From Euglena gracilis (taxonomy: Eukaryota; Euglenida; Euglenophyceae; Euglenales): a stretch of 64,000 nucleotides of DNA. Positions within the stretch are counted from its first letter, which is position 1. Each line of letters begins with the position of its first letter. Positions 30,701-44,000 of the stretch are shown in pieces. A program made the position numbers and the translations under genes. The DNA lies in the NCBI GenBank assembly GCA_039621445.1, contig CP154955.1, positions 62,810,123 through 62,874,122 on the forward strand, given 5' to 3'. The notes beneath the pieces are model-generated. The model was not told the DNA's origin, searched no databases, and was given only the letters and a program-made list of their open reading frames with translations.

Positions 30701-33700
30701 GACTGAATTCAAACTGTCCAAATTTGCCACAAATAGAGACTTGGGAATACTTTTTTTCCCATCTCCTTCCACCTGAGGCTCAGCCAGGTTTCCAGGGATC
30801 CTTTGCCTGAAAGGCCCCTGTTTGCAATTGGTTTTCAGAAAGAGTATTGCAGGAGAGTCCAAACCACGGTGGGGCGCAGAACCAACACAACAGATGAGAA
30901 CGAGCGGTCCCTGATCTCGAAGCTGAAGCTGAAGTGTGGGGCGCCGTATACCTCCAAGTTAGAGGGCAGGGCTTGGCGTCCTGAAGCGAGACAGCAGGGC
31001 AAGGAGCTGCTGTAAGTAAGGAAGGTGAGGTGGGGTAGGGGGTGGGGGTGTGGACATTTGTGCCTGCATTTGTGCACTATGCACAGATTTCGTTCAAAAT
31101 AAATGGGTTCAAAAGTGGTACCCCCAAGTTCCTACAATATCCACAGCACTCAACGCTCAATGTCCAATGTTCCAAACAAACGGCCAAGATCAGGCTTCCT
31201 TTTAAGGGAGGTTGCACCGCCCTCCCCGAATTGCTATGGGCAGCGTTTGACGATGGTCTGATGGTCTGTGATGTTCAGAGAAAGGGGAAGACAACCTTGT
31301 TTTTGAAAAAGACAACAGTGATGGTTTTCCGGCGGTGGTCAATTGCGCCACCTGTGAGACATCGGTGAGACCGCAGCCAGGCAGGAGAGCGAAGCCAGAC
31401 GGGCAATCACTTGGAAAGTTCGTCCCAGAACCCAAATACTGGGCCAGAGCCCACAAGGCGTGCGTGAGGGGCAGGGAATTTCTTAAGCCGGAGGGTACCC
31501 TACCCCCGGGGGGGGGGGTCCAGCCAGCCAGCAGCTCAAATCCAGCCAGCAGCCCAAATTCGGGCTGGGACCCCCCCCCAGGGGTCAAGTGAAATAAAGT
31601 TGGGTCCAGCCCGGCCAGAGGCCGGGCCAGCCGGCCGCAGGCCGGCCCAGCTGGCCGAAGGCCGGCCAGCCAATTGGGCTACCCAGCTCACCTGTCCCTT
31701 CATTTTTTCCCCTCATCACAGCTTCCTCCATCACAGCCCCCCAGCCTTGACCTGGCTCCACCCATCAAAATGTCGAAAATGGCAAAAATGTGTTAGAAAA
31801 CTTTGTTTTTCGTCGACCCAGCCCAGCCCAGCCCCCCCCAACCCCGGACCCCCCCCCCCCCCCCCCCCCCCCGGGGGGGCGGGGTCCAGCCAGCAGCTCA
31901 TTTCCAGCCAGCAGCCTTTTTGCCAGCCGGAGGCTGGACCCCCCCCCCCGGGGGGTCCTTAAGAAATTCCCTGGTGAGGGGTTGGATCGTGGTGGCGGAG
32001 GTGACAAGCACACCCGCCAAGCCCTGTGGGCGGGGATGATCAACGACCGCAACGTCAGCGAGGAGACGCAGGGCCATTTCCGCGAGTACATGCGCCGCGA
32101 GCAAATCACCCCGCCCTGCGATTTCGTTCGGCGTTGCCACCCACGCTCCTACCCTCACCTCCAAGGAAATCGACTCCTCACAAGGAATCCTCTTTTCGCA
32201 CTCAAACAACTCGTCCATCACAGTGAGAACAGCAGCACGTTGAGAACATTTGCTCGCTTGTGGACCGACACTGAATAAAATTTGCAAAAAAAAACAACGT
32301 TTTGATGTTTCGATGAGTCGGTGATGGTAACGCGCTGGTTTTTCATTTGACTCAAATGCTCTCACATCTCACCTCCACCACTCATGTTTTCCTGTCCAGG
32401 TGTGCCGACATTATCAGATTTGCTCCTGAAGGCACCGCAATACTGTAATTTTCAGAAGAACAAAGCTGGGCCCTCCTCCCCCAGGCCCCGACTTTAACAA
32501 AAATTCTGCGCACCAAAAATGCTGCGCACCGAGGCAGAAATGGGTTTTTTTATTGTGTTTTTTTTGGCTGATTTTTTGGCTGTTCCGAAAAATCCCAACA
32601 ATGGTTAAAAACAGGCATTTTTGGCAAGCCTTGGGGCTCAAAAAAAATCGGTGCTTCGCGCCGGTCACTAGAAAAAATTTCCAGCTAGCCCAGCTGGCGA
32701 GTTCCCCCCCCCAGAGATCCACTGGGATTTCCACCGCCAACTGTGGACTTGCTGCAGTCCAGCCCCCCCCCCCCCAGGGATACTGAAACCCTTGAGCAAA
32801 AGCCTGCCCCCCCTCCACAAAAATTGAAACATCTAAAGTTGGTAAAACTGCAAAGGGGACAACTTGCAGGTTGCAAAGGCAATCCTTTGCAGTGGCAAAT
32901 GCAAAAAGGCCTGGGAGAGGTCTCTCAAAACAATTTTTTTGAGTTCAAAACTTTGTTCCAAAGCAATAAACCCTGGGCTCCGCCTCAGACACCAAAAGAA
33001 AATCTTGGGGGCTGATTAAAGAAATGGCACTGCGCCTGATCCAGGCCCATTTTTTAAGGTCGATTTTCTGTTTTTGTGGCAGCTTTTCAGTGTCCAGCAA
33101 AATCCCTAGCCAGTGGACCCCCCCCCCCCCGAGGTCCTTAAGCAAACTCCTGGGGGGGGGGGGCAGAGAGCCAAGCCGGTGGCGCCGGCCCCACCACCCA
33201 GGTGCTGACCACCGGCTTCTGGCCCGCCTTCAAGGTGGACACGCTGGACTGCCCTGACCGCCCAGCGCATGGCCCGTTCCTCCCTCAGATCGCACTCTCC
33301 CGCCGCGTATGGCTGCGAACCAAACCCCACTCAGAATGCCACACCTCCAGCAGCAGGCAAAGGCGGTGCAGAAACGTAGATCTGTTCAGTTCTCTGGGCG
33401 TCCACCGCTACCAAAGAATGTTTTTTAAACCCCGCTCCCAAATAACCTGCAGGGTGCCAGGTTATTGGAATCAACTTTTGGCCCTGCCCCCCGCCAGGTT
33501 ATTTAGGTTATTTGGGCCCCTTTTTCAGCGTCGTAAAGGAATTTTGCCTTATACAGGGGAGTGCCAAGTTGCTGGAACCATCTTTTTGCCCCCCCCCCCG
33601 CCAAGTAATTCGGCCGCCAGGAGCAAGGGCCTCGCCAGGTTATTTTTAGGGTTATATTCTTCGATGCATAAAACGATCCTACAAGTCTCCCTGGGGCCAT

Positions 33701-34825
33701 GCAGCCATACACAAGTCCAGTGCCTGGGCTCTGTTCATACTATTGCTGAACACCTGTCCTACCCTGCCCTCGGGGGGGGGGTGACTGACTGGTTTTTCAG
33801 AGTGACTGACTGGTTTTTTGGCCCAGGGCCCCCCCCCCCCCCCCGGATAGGCCCGAAAATGCAAAGTGGCTGGCCTGGCGCCGAAGGCTCCGGAAATTTT
33901 TTGGATTTTTTGCGGCTTTTTGGCATAATTTCATTGCCTCCTGAAGAGTGACCGATCCCCCCCAGGGGGGGAAGTGACTGATTGGGTTTTTCAGAGTGGA
34001 AAGTGACCCCCCCCGGGGGGGGGGTCGCTAAGCAATGGTATGATGGTATGGCTCTGTTGCACTTGCATCCACAGAGCAAGTGCCATTTGGTGCCAAGTGG
34101 CATTTGGGCACACGACGAGAATGACAGCGTGCCTCATGATGGCAACTTCCACGTTCCTGTTGCGATTTAGGGGAAGACTCTCCCATCAACGTATCCTGTT
34201 GTTTTTTGCCGCTGGTGTGCTTCGTTTGTTTGGGTTGCGGGATCAACTGCACAGGGGTTGCCTTTGGGCATGAGGGGTGGCGTGGCCCGGGCCCGGCCGC
34301 TGCCGGCAGGTCAAGATGATGATGGGGGTGTTCAAGACGTTCTACGACCAGCGGACACAGAGCCGCGTGCTGCGGTGGGTGCACTCCCTCGCCACTGCCA
34401 CACTGAGCAGCCGCTTCCCGAAAGGAGAGAAGGAGCTCTCGATGAATGCGTACCAGGTGTGCCTGCGCGTCTCGTCTGATGCTCGACTCACCCTCATGGC
34501 TCATCTGAATATGCGATGTGCTCTTGTCGGGTAAAGTACAAGGCGGTTGGGATGTGGACAATCCTTCTCAGCATTTTAAGTGCTCTGGGCACTTTGCTGA
34601 CTACTTGAAGGATGCCAGGCTGTTGCTTTGCACAGATCTTTGTTTGAATTTGGAGAGAATTCCTGGCGTCTGTTGTAGGCGTGCATCTGCCTCCTGTACA
34701 ACTCCGCCACAACGCTGACTGCCTCGGAGATGGAGAAGCAGCTGCAGCTGAGCTGGGAAGAGGTGAAGAAAAGCCTCCAGAGCCTAGCAATGGGGAAGTA
34801 CCGTATCTTAAACAAGCTGAGTCCC

Positions 34826-34875
<50 letters not shown>

Positions 34876-34892
34876 TGTGTGTGTGAGTGTGT

Positions 34893-34933
<41 letters not shown>

Positions 34934-34952
34934 TGTGTGTGTGTGTGTGTGG

Positions 34953-35013
<61 letters not shown>

Positions 35014-38000
35014 TGCGTGCGTGTTGTCACACCAGTGCATTTTTTTGCATGCTGGTCTGCTCACAGCAGACAAGACGATCCAAACTCAAACTCAAACTCA
35101 AACTCAAGTCATATGCATGATTCACCCACCTCCGATGTTGGAGGAACCCTACCCAACAACCTTTTTTCTGGACGTAATATTTTCCTCACTTGGCAGAAGA
35201 CGAGGCCAAAATTTGCAGTAAACAAACACCTGCCTCTTTGTCTACCAGCCTCGTGACCAGGCTTCTGCTGGGTTCGCAATACCCCCAAGACCTCAGATAG
35301 TCCAAATTTGGCCTATGCAATTTTCAGTGGACCCTCTGGGGGGGTCTGATGTCTGATAGCAGGGCTGGCTATTGAAATTATTTTCCCGATGACCGGCGCA
35401 CAGCGCCAGGAAAATTCAGACCCCAAAAACCTGCCAAAACGTCCATTTTTGTCACTTCTTGGGATTTTTTTTCGAACAAAATCAGCCTAAAAAAACATGT
35501 GAAAACCCCCATTTTTACCTCGGCGTCCAGCGCCAGAGGTGAAAATGAGGAGGGAATTTTTTTTCCTCCAGGCGGGGGAAACCTGTACCTCCCTCGCCCT
35601 GGACTTGGCATCTTGCACCTCGCACTTGAGTTTTTTTTGGTCCATTTGCGCATTTTCGCACACCGACCAAAAACCACTTTGAGCGCTGGCGTTGCAAGGG
35701 GTGATAGCGAGAGACAGCAGGATTGGACAAAATACAAGCGACTTCTCGTTTTTGGCACCGGCTCTCCCGGAAATTACGTATTTTTTTGCTGCTTTTTAAA
35801 GGTCGGAATGACACGAAAACCTCCAGACCTATCCCCCAAAAACGAAAAAACATCGACCCAGGTACCACCACCCCCAATTCCCTGTGTGACAACTGCCAAC
35901 GCCAGGTGGTGCTCAGCTGGTGGGATGGCAGATCCACCCCCTTGCTTGCTTTCTGAAGTTTTGTGGCTCTTTGTGGAGGTGTTTAAAGTTAAAGGTGTTA
36001 AAGTTACCTGTTGGATTCGGTGGCAAGAAGTTGTCCATCAATGCCCCACTGTTGTTTAAGGCACCGTGGCACCCATACAGCATAAATGATGTCGGTGTGC
36101 GCAAATGCGCACATGGACAATGTGCGCATTTCCGCACACCGACCACTTTAAAACTGACCAAGGGCCTCCAATGGCAGCGTGTTTGGAGCTGAAAAATGAA
36201 TGTGACAACACTGTGATATTGCCTCCCTTGTATTCTTGTGGTGCTGGACCCCCTCTGTTGAATGCTGCTGGTATGTTTGGGCGGTTGGTTTGTGCAAATG
36301 CACACATCAACCATTAAAATGGTTGCTTTTCACAATTGTGGGCACCAACCAAAATTCTTTTTCATTTTGAAGCCTTTTCTGAGACAAGAGAAGGATTGAA
36401 ACAGGAGGAGAGCAGATTATAGAGGTGTTGTAAAGTATGTCTGAGAAGGTCAAATGAAGCGAGTCAGTGTGTTGCATTATATGGCCCCCTGAACACAAGG
36501 ATTTCCAATCAGCAGACACATTCATTTGCAGCCAATGAACTGTGCCTCATTTTCAGACTAAAAATCTGGGGGTGAAGAGCACTTCTAAACTAAGTTTTTC
36601 AGGATAAAACCTGAAAATGCTGCTTAGTTTGATGTTTCAGGGGCTAAGAAATGGTTCTTCAGAGCTTCATTTTCTATTGTGTTTAAATTCTACAAAATGT
36701 CTTGCACACAGAATTTCCAACGAACAGTTTACCCTCCCAAATGATCCTCCCCCAAATAATACCCTCCCCCCAAATAATGCCCCCCTCGGGATCCGATTTT
36801 GGCGACCGAGTTAATACCCCCCCCCCAATCTCGGGCCAACGACCCCTATTTTGACCTCAGAATGTAGGTAAAAATCTCGATCTCTGACAACAAATCACAA
36901 AAAAAATGGTTTTATGGATCATCTGGCTCAAAAAATGCTAAATTTCACGAGAAAGTACAAAATAGGGTGCTGCTAGTGGGTCCACCAAAAAACATTTCAG
37001 GCCAGAGCGCCGGAAATTTTTGGGCAATGTCTACAAAAATGCAAAAAATGGAGTTTTGGGGGCTATTTCAGTGTACCAGATACTCATTTTTTTCAACGCT
37101 GTGTTTTGCAGACCATTTTTTGGGCAATAGTCCAATTTCGGCCCGGAATCGGACAATTGTCAGATTCCGGCCTGGCCCAGCTCAGGTGCAGCTGAGATCC
37201 AGCTTCCCTGGGGGGGGGGGGGGGCTAGCCAGCCCAAATTTCTAGCCAACCCAAATTCCTAGCTCTAGCCCAGTAACCTCCCGGGGGTCCTTAAAGAGGT
37301 GTATATTTACCAGCCACTGCAAAAAGCCACTACCCAGAACACCCCAGCTTAGGCGGCACATCTCGTCTCGCACTTAAGCTTTTTTCTTTGTCGATGTTTG
37401 CAAATGCGCACATCGACATTTTATGAAAATGACAAGGTATGACCCCAAAAACCCAAAAATGTGGTGGGTGGGGTGCCCCAGGACGCAGAGATGAAAGCAG
37501 GGACTTTGGCAAATAGGGTGCCCAAGAGCAGTTATCACCACAGCATATGGTGTGCACAACAATACAGCAATTGTACAAGTCGTTGTTTTATGCAAATTTG
37601 AAAACAGACTTTTTGGTCGGCTTGGGCATCTGCAGACACCACTTGTGCAACTGAACACATGTGCCATTTAGATGGTGCGGAACTAACCCCCCCATACCCC
37701 CCCTATGGGGTATTATTTTTTTCGCCCAAAGTCCCGTACCGAAGGGCGAAATACCGAAGGGCGGTATTATTTGGGGGTGTTAGCACCCCAAAATTTTCGA
37801 AATTCTTCAAAGTCCCATAGGACCAAAATAGCCCCCAAAACACCCCTTTGGGGTCACCCCCTGGGGTGCTGCCGCAGCTGGGCTGGGCTGGGCTAAACTG
37901 GGGCTGGCTGCAGCCCCCCACCAGGGGGGGGGGTCTGCAAAACCTTAAAGGCGACCACACCCAAACATAACGCCTCCCCCGGCCCATTTGGACGGCACTT

Positions 38001-41000
38001 CAACACCCTCAGGGCCCTCCCACCTACAACCCCCCCTCCATCCTACTGCCACCACCCATCCTATAACCAGGTTTTGAATAGTGCTGAGCTCTTAATAAGC
38101 GCGCACCCACCCCTTCATTGACCCCCCATATAAACCGGCCCACTCCATGGAGCTCTTTTGACTAAAATGCAAGGGTTTTGTGCCCGAAACGGGGCGCTGG
38201 CGGGTCGAAACACGCTCATTTTCGGCTCAAAAACGGGTTTTCCGGGTCCGGGAGGCCAAAAAACATCGTTTCGGGCAAAAAAAAATTTGCGATTTTTTTC
38301 GACTTTTTTGACCCGGTTTTGACCCAATGTCAATGGGTTGGCGGCCCAAAACGGGGCTCTGGCGGGTCGAGAAACGCTCATTTTCGGCTCAAAAACAGTT
38401 TTTCCAGGTCCGGGAGGCCCAAAACATCGTTTCGGGCAAAAAAAAGGTCGAAAAGGGCCATTTTTTGACCCCCCGGCCCCCCATTTTTGGCCTTTTTTTT
38501 GTGTTTGGGACACAGGAAGCGTAACACGAAAATCATTGCAAACAAACGTAAATCAAACGGTTTGCAAATTGACACATAGGTGTAATGCCCCTGTTTCAAA
38601 ACATTCAAGCTAATGAAGATGATACGTTCATTCATATGTTCAGGACCCAACTGTTCAGAGGTGCCCAGCATCCCCCCTCATAAATGTGACGTTGTCTTTC
38701 CGTTCCCCGTTTTTCACCCCTCCCCCCCCAGACCCCCAGCTTTGGGCCTAAATTCCTTACATTTTGGTATTGAGAAACGTAATGATAAAAATAGTGGGAT
38801 TTTTTCGTTTTCACACCGCTCACGTGGCGCCTGTCAGCGTTTCCCCGGAGGGTCTATTCAGGGAGCCAGTTCATAGAGGGCATCAAAAATGCGCGTTTGC
38901 GCGCATATTAAGAGTTCAGCACTATTCAAAACCTGGTTTATGCCAGTGAAAATCGCTGGCTCCTGACCCATCTTAAAGGTCAACTCTTCGGAAGCATTTC
39001 AAGAAGTAGTTGTGAGAAGTTTCTATGCATCAGAAACAACTGCAGGCAGAATTTTCTAATACATCGAATTTTCTCACAATGACCGAATAAAACACTTCCA
39101 GTTTGATTTTGGTGAGATATTACCTCCCCCCCCTTGTCCAACGACCGGCCTTGTCCAACAACCCCCCCCCCCCCGGTCAGTGGCGATCTTTTTCCAGGTG
39201 ATCTTTTTTCCCCAGACGGTCGCGTTCTTACCTCCAGCCTTTTCTTACCCCCCCCTGGGGGGGCGGGTAACAAGGGGTTTAGCATAGCCAGGGGTTTTTT
39301 TTTGTCTTGGACCCTGGGGGGGAGGGGGGCTAGGGTGGGTGGGTCCGGCCGAGCCCCCCCCCCCCCGGGGGGGGTCTTCCCCCGGGGGGGATATACTTTT
39401 CAGCGCCAAAGGCGCCGATTTTTTTTTGAAAAAGGTGCTATCCTTGGCAGTCTTGGCAATTTTTTGGCAATTTTCGGAAGAAAGTGAGTGGGTCCCCCAG
39501 ACCCCCCGGTGGGTGGGTGGGGGGGGGGGGCTTGTCTTAAAAAAAAACCCCTGGGCGAAGCGGGAGAAAAGAATTTTTGACCCCGGTCTTGTCTAACGAC
39601 CACCCCCCCCCGGTCAGTAGCGATATTTGGCCAAAATAGCGACCACCCCCTGGTCAGTAGCGATATTCAGCGGTCGTTGGACAAGAGGGAGGGAGGCTAC
39701 TACTGACCACCCCCTGGTCAGTAGCGATATTCAGCGGTCGTTGGACAAGGGGGGGGGGAGGTGTGATTTCTGCCATCCTGTTGAACACACACACCAAAAT
39801 TAATAGAATATTTACCTTTTCAGCATGAAGAGCCATATACATTTTTTATCCGTCAGTTTTCCTCCCCCCCCTTATCTACGCACTATCCCCTGATCCTCAA
39901 ATGAGACAAGGGGGGAGTTGACCCCCAGATGACACCCCCCCCTGGGGCATCACTTCTCGCCCAAAGTCCCTGCCCGAGGGGGGTGTATTACGTGGGGGAT
40001 ATTAGTTTTTCAAATTTTTCGAAACTTTACGGAACCCAAAAGGCCCCAAATTACACCCAAAGCCACCCTTTTTGGTCATTTTCTGCGCTTTTTTTTTGCA
40101 AAAATTGGTATTTTTGGTGTCCAGATGGTCTGCAAAAACCCAGTTTGGTCATTCATTGCCGTGAATTCTGATTTTCAACCCATTTTTTTTGGGCAAAAAT
40201 CGCGGTTGAAAATTGGGGGGTATTACATTTTTTTGATCTAAGTCGGACCCTGAGGGGGGCATCATTACTATTATTTGAGGGGTTCATGTGACGTGACGAA
40301 AATAATACTACACACCTGCTTTTGTGCATGTGATGCCGTTGCACGCAGAAATGAGCTTTGTGAAGGGCACCCTCCCTTTGCCCTCCCACCACCCCTGATA
40401 CTGACCCCCCCCCCCTTGGTCGAGGTTGCAGGTCAGGGGGTGCGTATGACCACCCGCCTGGTCGGGGTTATAGTAACCCAGTTGGTGGGGAAAGTGGGGT
40501 GACAGGGATGATGTTCTTGTCATGATGTACAATTTGCATGTTCGGGGTTCTTCTTTAATATGATTGAGGTATTTTCTATTTCAGTCAAGGCGTCAGCTCT
40601 GTAATTATTTAAGAAATTCTGCAAAAAAATTTCCTCGGCTCACAGGGAAGGACATCAAGGAGACTGACGAGTTTGCGTATAATGAGGAGTTCCAGGACAG
40701 GGCACGGAAGATCCGGATCCCATCCAGGCTCGCTTTTATTTTGAATACGCCCCTTTTTTCAAGGGAAATAGTTTTTCCTTTCATTGTTCTTTATTCCAAA
40801 CTTGAGGAGGAAAATTGGGCCAGAAACTGTCTTGGATGTCAAAGCATTATGAACAACGGTGGTGTTTCAGTTGATGAAATTTCTGGGACTGCAAAACCTG
40901 CACACCTGCATGTTTCCACAATTCTAAACTTATATGCTCATGCGTAGGTTTTTTATGTTTCATATTACTTAGCCCCAGTGTATGTGTGCATGTATGTGTG

Positions 41001-44000
41001 TGTACATATATAGATACATATGTGCGCACATGTGGATATGTGTGCATATGGCAACTAGGAAAGCCCCCCCCCCCTGGGGGGCCCTAAAGTGCCCTAAAGA
41101 GCCCTGTCGGGCGGTCCCGATAGTTCCACTGCCAGGCGCAAAGTACCACTTTGGTGTTAAACACCCAAATAGCGCACACCTTTCCACCTTGCGGGTCACG
41201 CGCCTGGGAAAGGTGGCGAAACCAGGCAATTTTTGTCGGATTCTGGGAGGGTGTGCTGCTGTTAATGGACAATAGTCAGGTCAAAAGTCCAGTCCCTGTT
41301 TCGGAAGATTTTGAGGACCAAGGTTTGCCTGATATTCACCAAAATCGACCTACAGTCCAGACAAAAATCACGAGAGACAAAAATTATGGGAAACCACCTC
41401 GATTTTACCGTGATATTTTTTCCCTGCAAGTTTTGTCTGGTGTATTTTTCTTATGCTCTTTTAGGGGGCTCGTTAGGGGTGGGTTATTTAACATTGTCAA
41501 TTTTTTGGGTCTATTTTGCAATGAGATTCACAGGAAAACGCCAGACGTCCATTTTTACCATTTTTGGAATTGTGTTGCCTTTTTTTTTGCCAAGATATCT
41601 TCATAACAACTGGAAAACATCATCACCATTTCCCCTCAAGTTATGAAATTTCTTATAACTCTTTTTTCAAAGTCAAATTTTCCCGTAATTTGTTTTTTCT
41701 CCACAACGTTTGTAATTTTGTCCACGCTGTGAATTGAGCCTAACTTCGGAAGTTTGTGACACAAATGGAACTGGTACTCTGATTTTATCCCAAAAATAGC
41801 CCGACTTTCCCAAATAATGGGACCCGTGTCGGCCACCCAAGAACTACATATATGTTCCCTGTCATATATAGTTAGTTTCATGTGTGTCTGTCTGTCTGTC
41901 TGTCCGTCTGTCTGTCTGTCCGTCTGTCTGTCTGTCTGTCTGTTTGTCGCGCATTATTTTTAAAGCAAAATGTTTTTTTCAAAAAAATTTAGGCATTTTT
42001 AGGCATTTTAAGGCGCTGTTTTGCAGGACGGTCACAGGGATGTCCCAACATCGAATCCACGTTTTTGATTTTGCATGTGATTGTGTAAGCATGCTCGTAC
42101 GTATGCAAACATTTGCATGTATGTATGTAGATACTTGTGTGTATGCATGCATGTATGTATCATCTGTTAACCTATATTTAAGGTATATAGTGATATTCGG
42201 ACAGAGACCCTTGGTTTGAGTCCAGTTCAAGACCCTCGGTTTGAGTCCTGTAATGGAGAGAAGTCAGAGTGGAAGACCTCTGCCCCTTTCAACACAACAG
42301 CAGCCTGTCCCGGACCGTCGTGGCGAAGATCACCCCCAAGGCCTCCACCCAGGTGGTGCAGCAGGTGTGATCGTGTGAATGCGCATGGAACATACCACTC
42401 AATGTACCATGTGTCACATGGCTGTACCGGTGGGGTTATCAAGCGTATTTGCGTGGTATGACCAATAGCCGGTGTGGGAGTGCGGCTCATACCGCGAATT
42501 AGTTCGGATTCCCTAGTCTCTTGATTTAAGGGGGGCAGGTCTGGTTTTTGCTGGAAAACCCGACTCATCGTCCGAAGACTGGTCCATTGGGACTGGTAAA
42601 GCCAGGGGGGGAACCACCGCATGAGCTGAAATGCGGTTTGGTGGCAATGAACCGATGGATTCTGCAACAGGTGCGCAGATAGCGCCTTTTGAGCTGGAAG
42701 CTGCGGCAAGTGTGCCAACCACACCTATGTGAGGGTTTTGTTCTACGGAACGCAGTTGTGCATGTATTTGGTCCAAATTTGCTGCCAAATCATGCACATT
42801 TGGCTCCAAATGGTCAACAACCTGCAGATTGTTGGATTTCCGACACACATCCTGCAAACACCTGCGGCATGTGGGCAAATCTTCCAAAGGCGGGTTTTTA
42901 TCAGAAATCGACTGGAATTCTTGCGAAATTGCACCAAAACCGGTGTCTACTGCTAGAGTCTACTGCTAGAGTGTGTACTGCGCTGGAAATGGACTCCAAT
43001 TGTGGAGAAGGCTTTAGGGTTTGGTCCGTTTGCGGATTCCGCGCTTTTTCAGCCATTGGCTGTTCTAACAACACCGAACTTGCCTAGGGGTGCGCTGACA
43101 TATCCTGGGATCCCAGATAGCGGAGAGCAGCACAAATAAACCCCCGCTCACAACTGCCCAAAGGGAAAGAAAAACAGGAGAGCAGTTGGAGCAACCCAAA
43201 GGTAAACGAGGATGCACGATCCATCCACAATGTGTCGACGAGCTTCAACATTTTGTACGCAGATTTCTAGCATGAGTTTGCGTAGTCTCAAAGATGTGGG
43301 AATCTGGATTGAGGGATTTGCTTAAGAAAATTTGCCCCCACCCCCAGGGGAGATCCAGCCAGCCAGCAGCCTTTTTCCAACCAGCAGCATTTTCCAGCTC
43401 TGGACCCCCTCCCTCAACGAGTTTTATTCATTTCCAGCGGCGGCTGGACGGTTATTGATTTTGGTGTTCGGGAGGCTGGAAAATTTGGGCTGGCTTGAAA
43501 AAAGCTGCTGGCTGACCCCCACAGGTGTCCTGCGGCCCAGGCCCGAACCGGGGACCAAAAAATCGAAATTGCAAAAATTAAAAATTAAAAAAAATGTCCA
43601 AAAAATGCAATCATGCAAAAAAAATGATGTTTTGACTGCCCTCGCCAGCACCCTCCTTAAGTCTTTAAGCAACGCCCTGTGGGAATTTCCAAACGGGAAA
43701 GCAAGAATGGAGGTGTTGGTTTCTGAAGGGGGATGTTCTAAAGGAGAGGGGAGGTTCAGCCTTTCACGGTGGTTTTATTGATTTTTGTTCAAAATCCACG
43801 TCGCTTATGCCAGCAAAATTCACGTGGTGCTGGCTAATCATTCACCCATCTCGAACTCACAAGACACATCGGATTCATTCTGTTGAAATTTGGGATCTCG
43901 ACGAAACAGTGGTCGTGACCTGTGGCAATAACCCGAACAGTGATATTGCCCAGATTTACATGAAATCTCAGAGGAGTGTGATGAAGTTTTTCGCGCATTG

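Noticed and set aside
34494-35256. Thr-His and Cys-Val repeat ORFs on both strands
   Set aside because: Translations of the (GT)n microsatellite.
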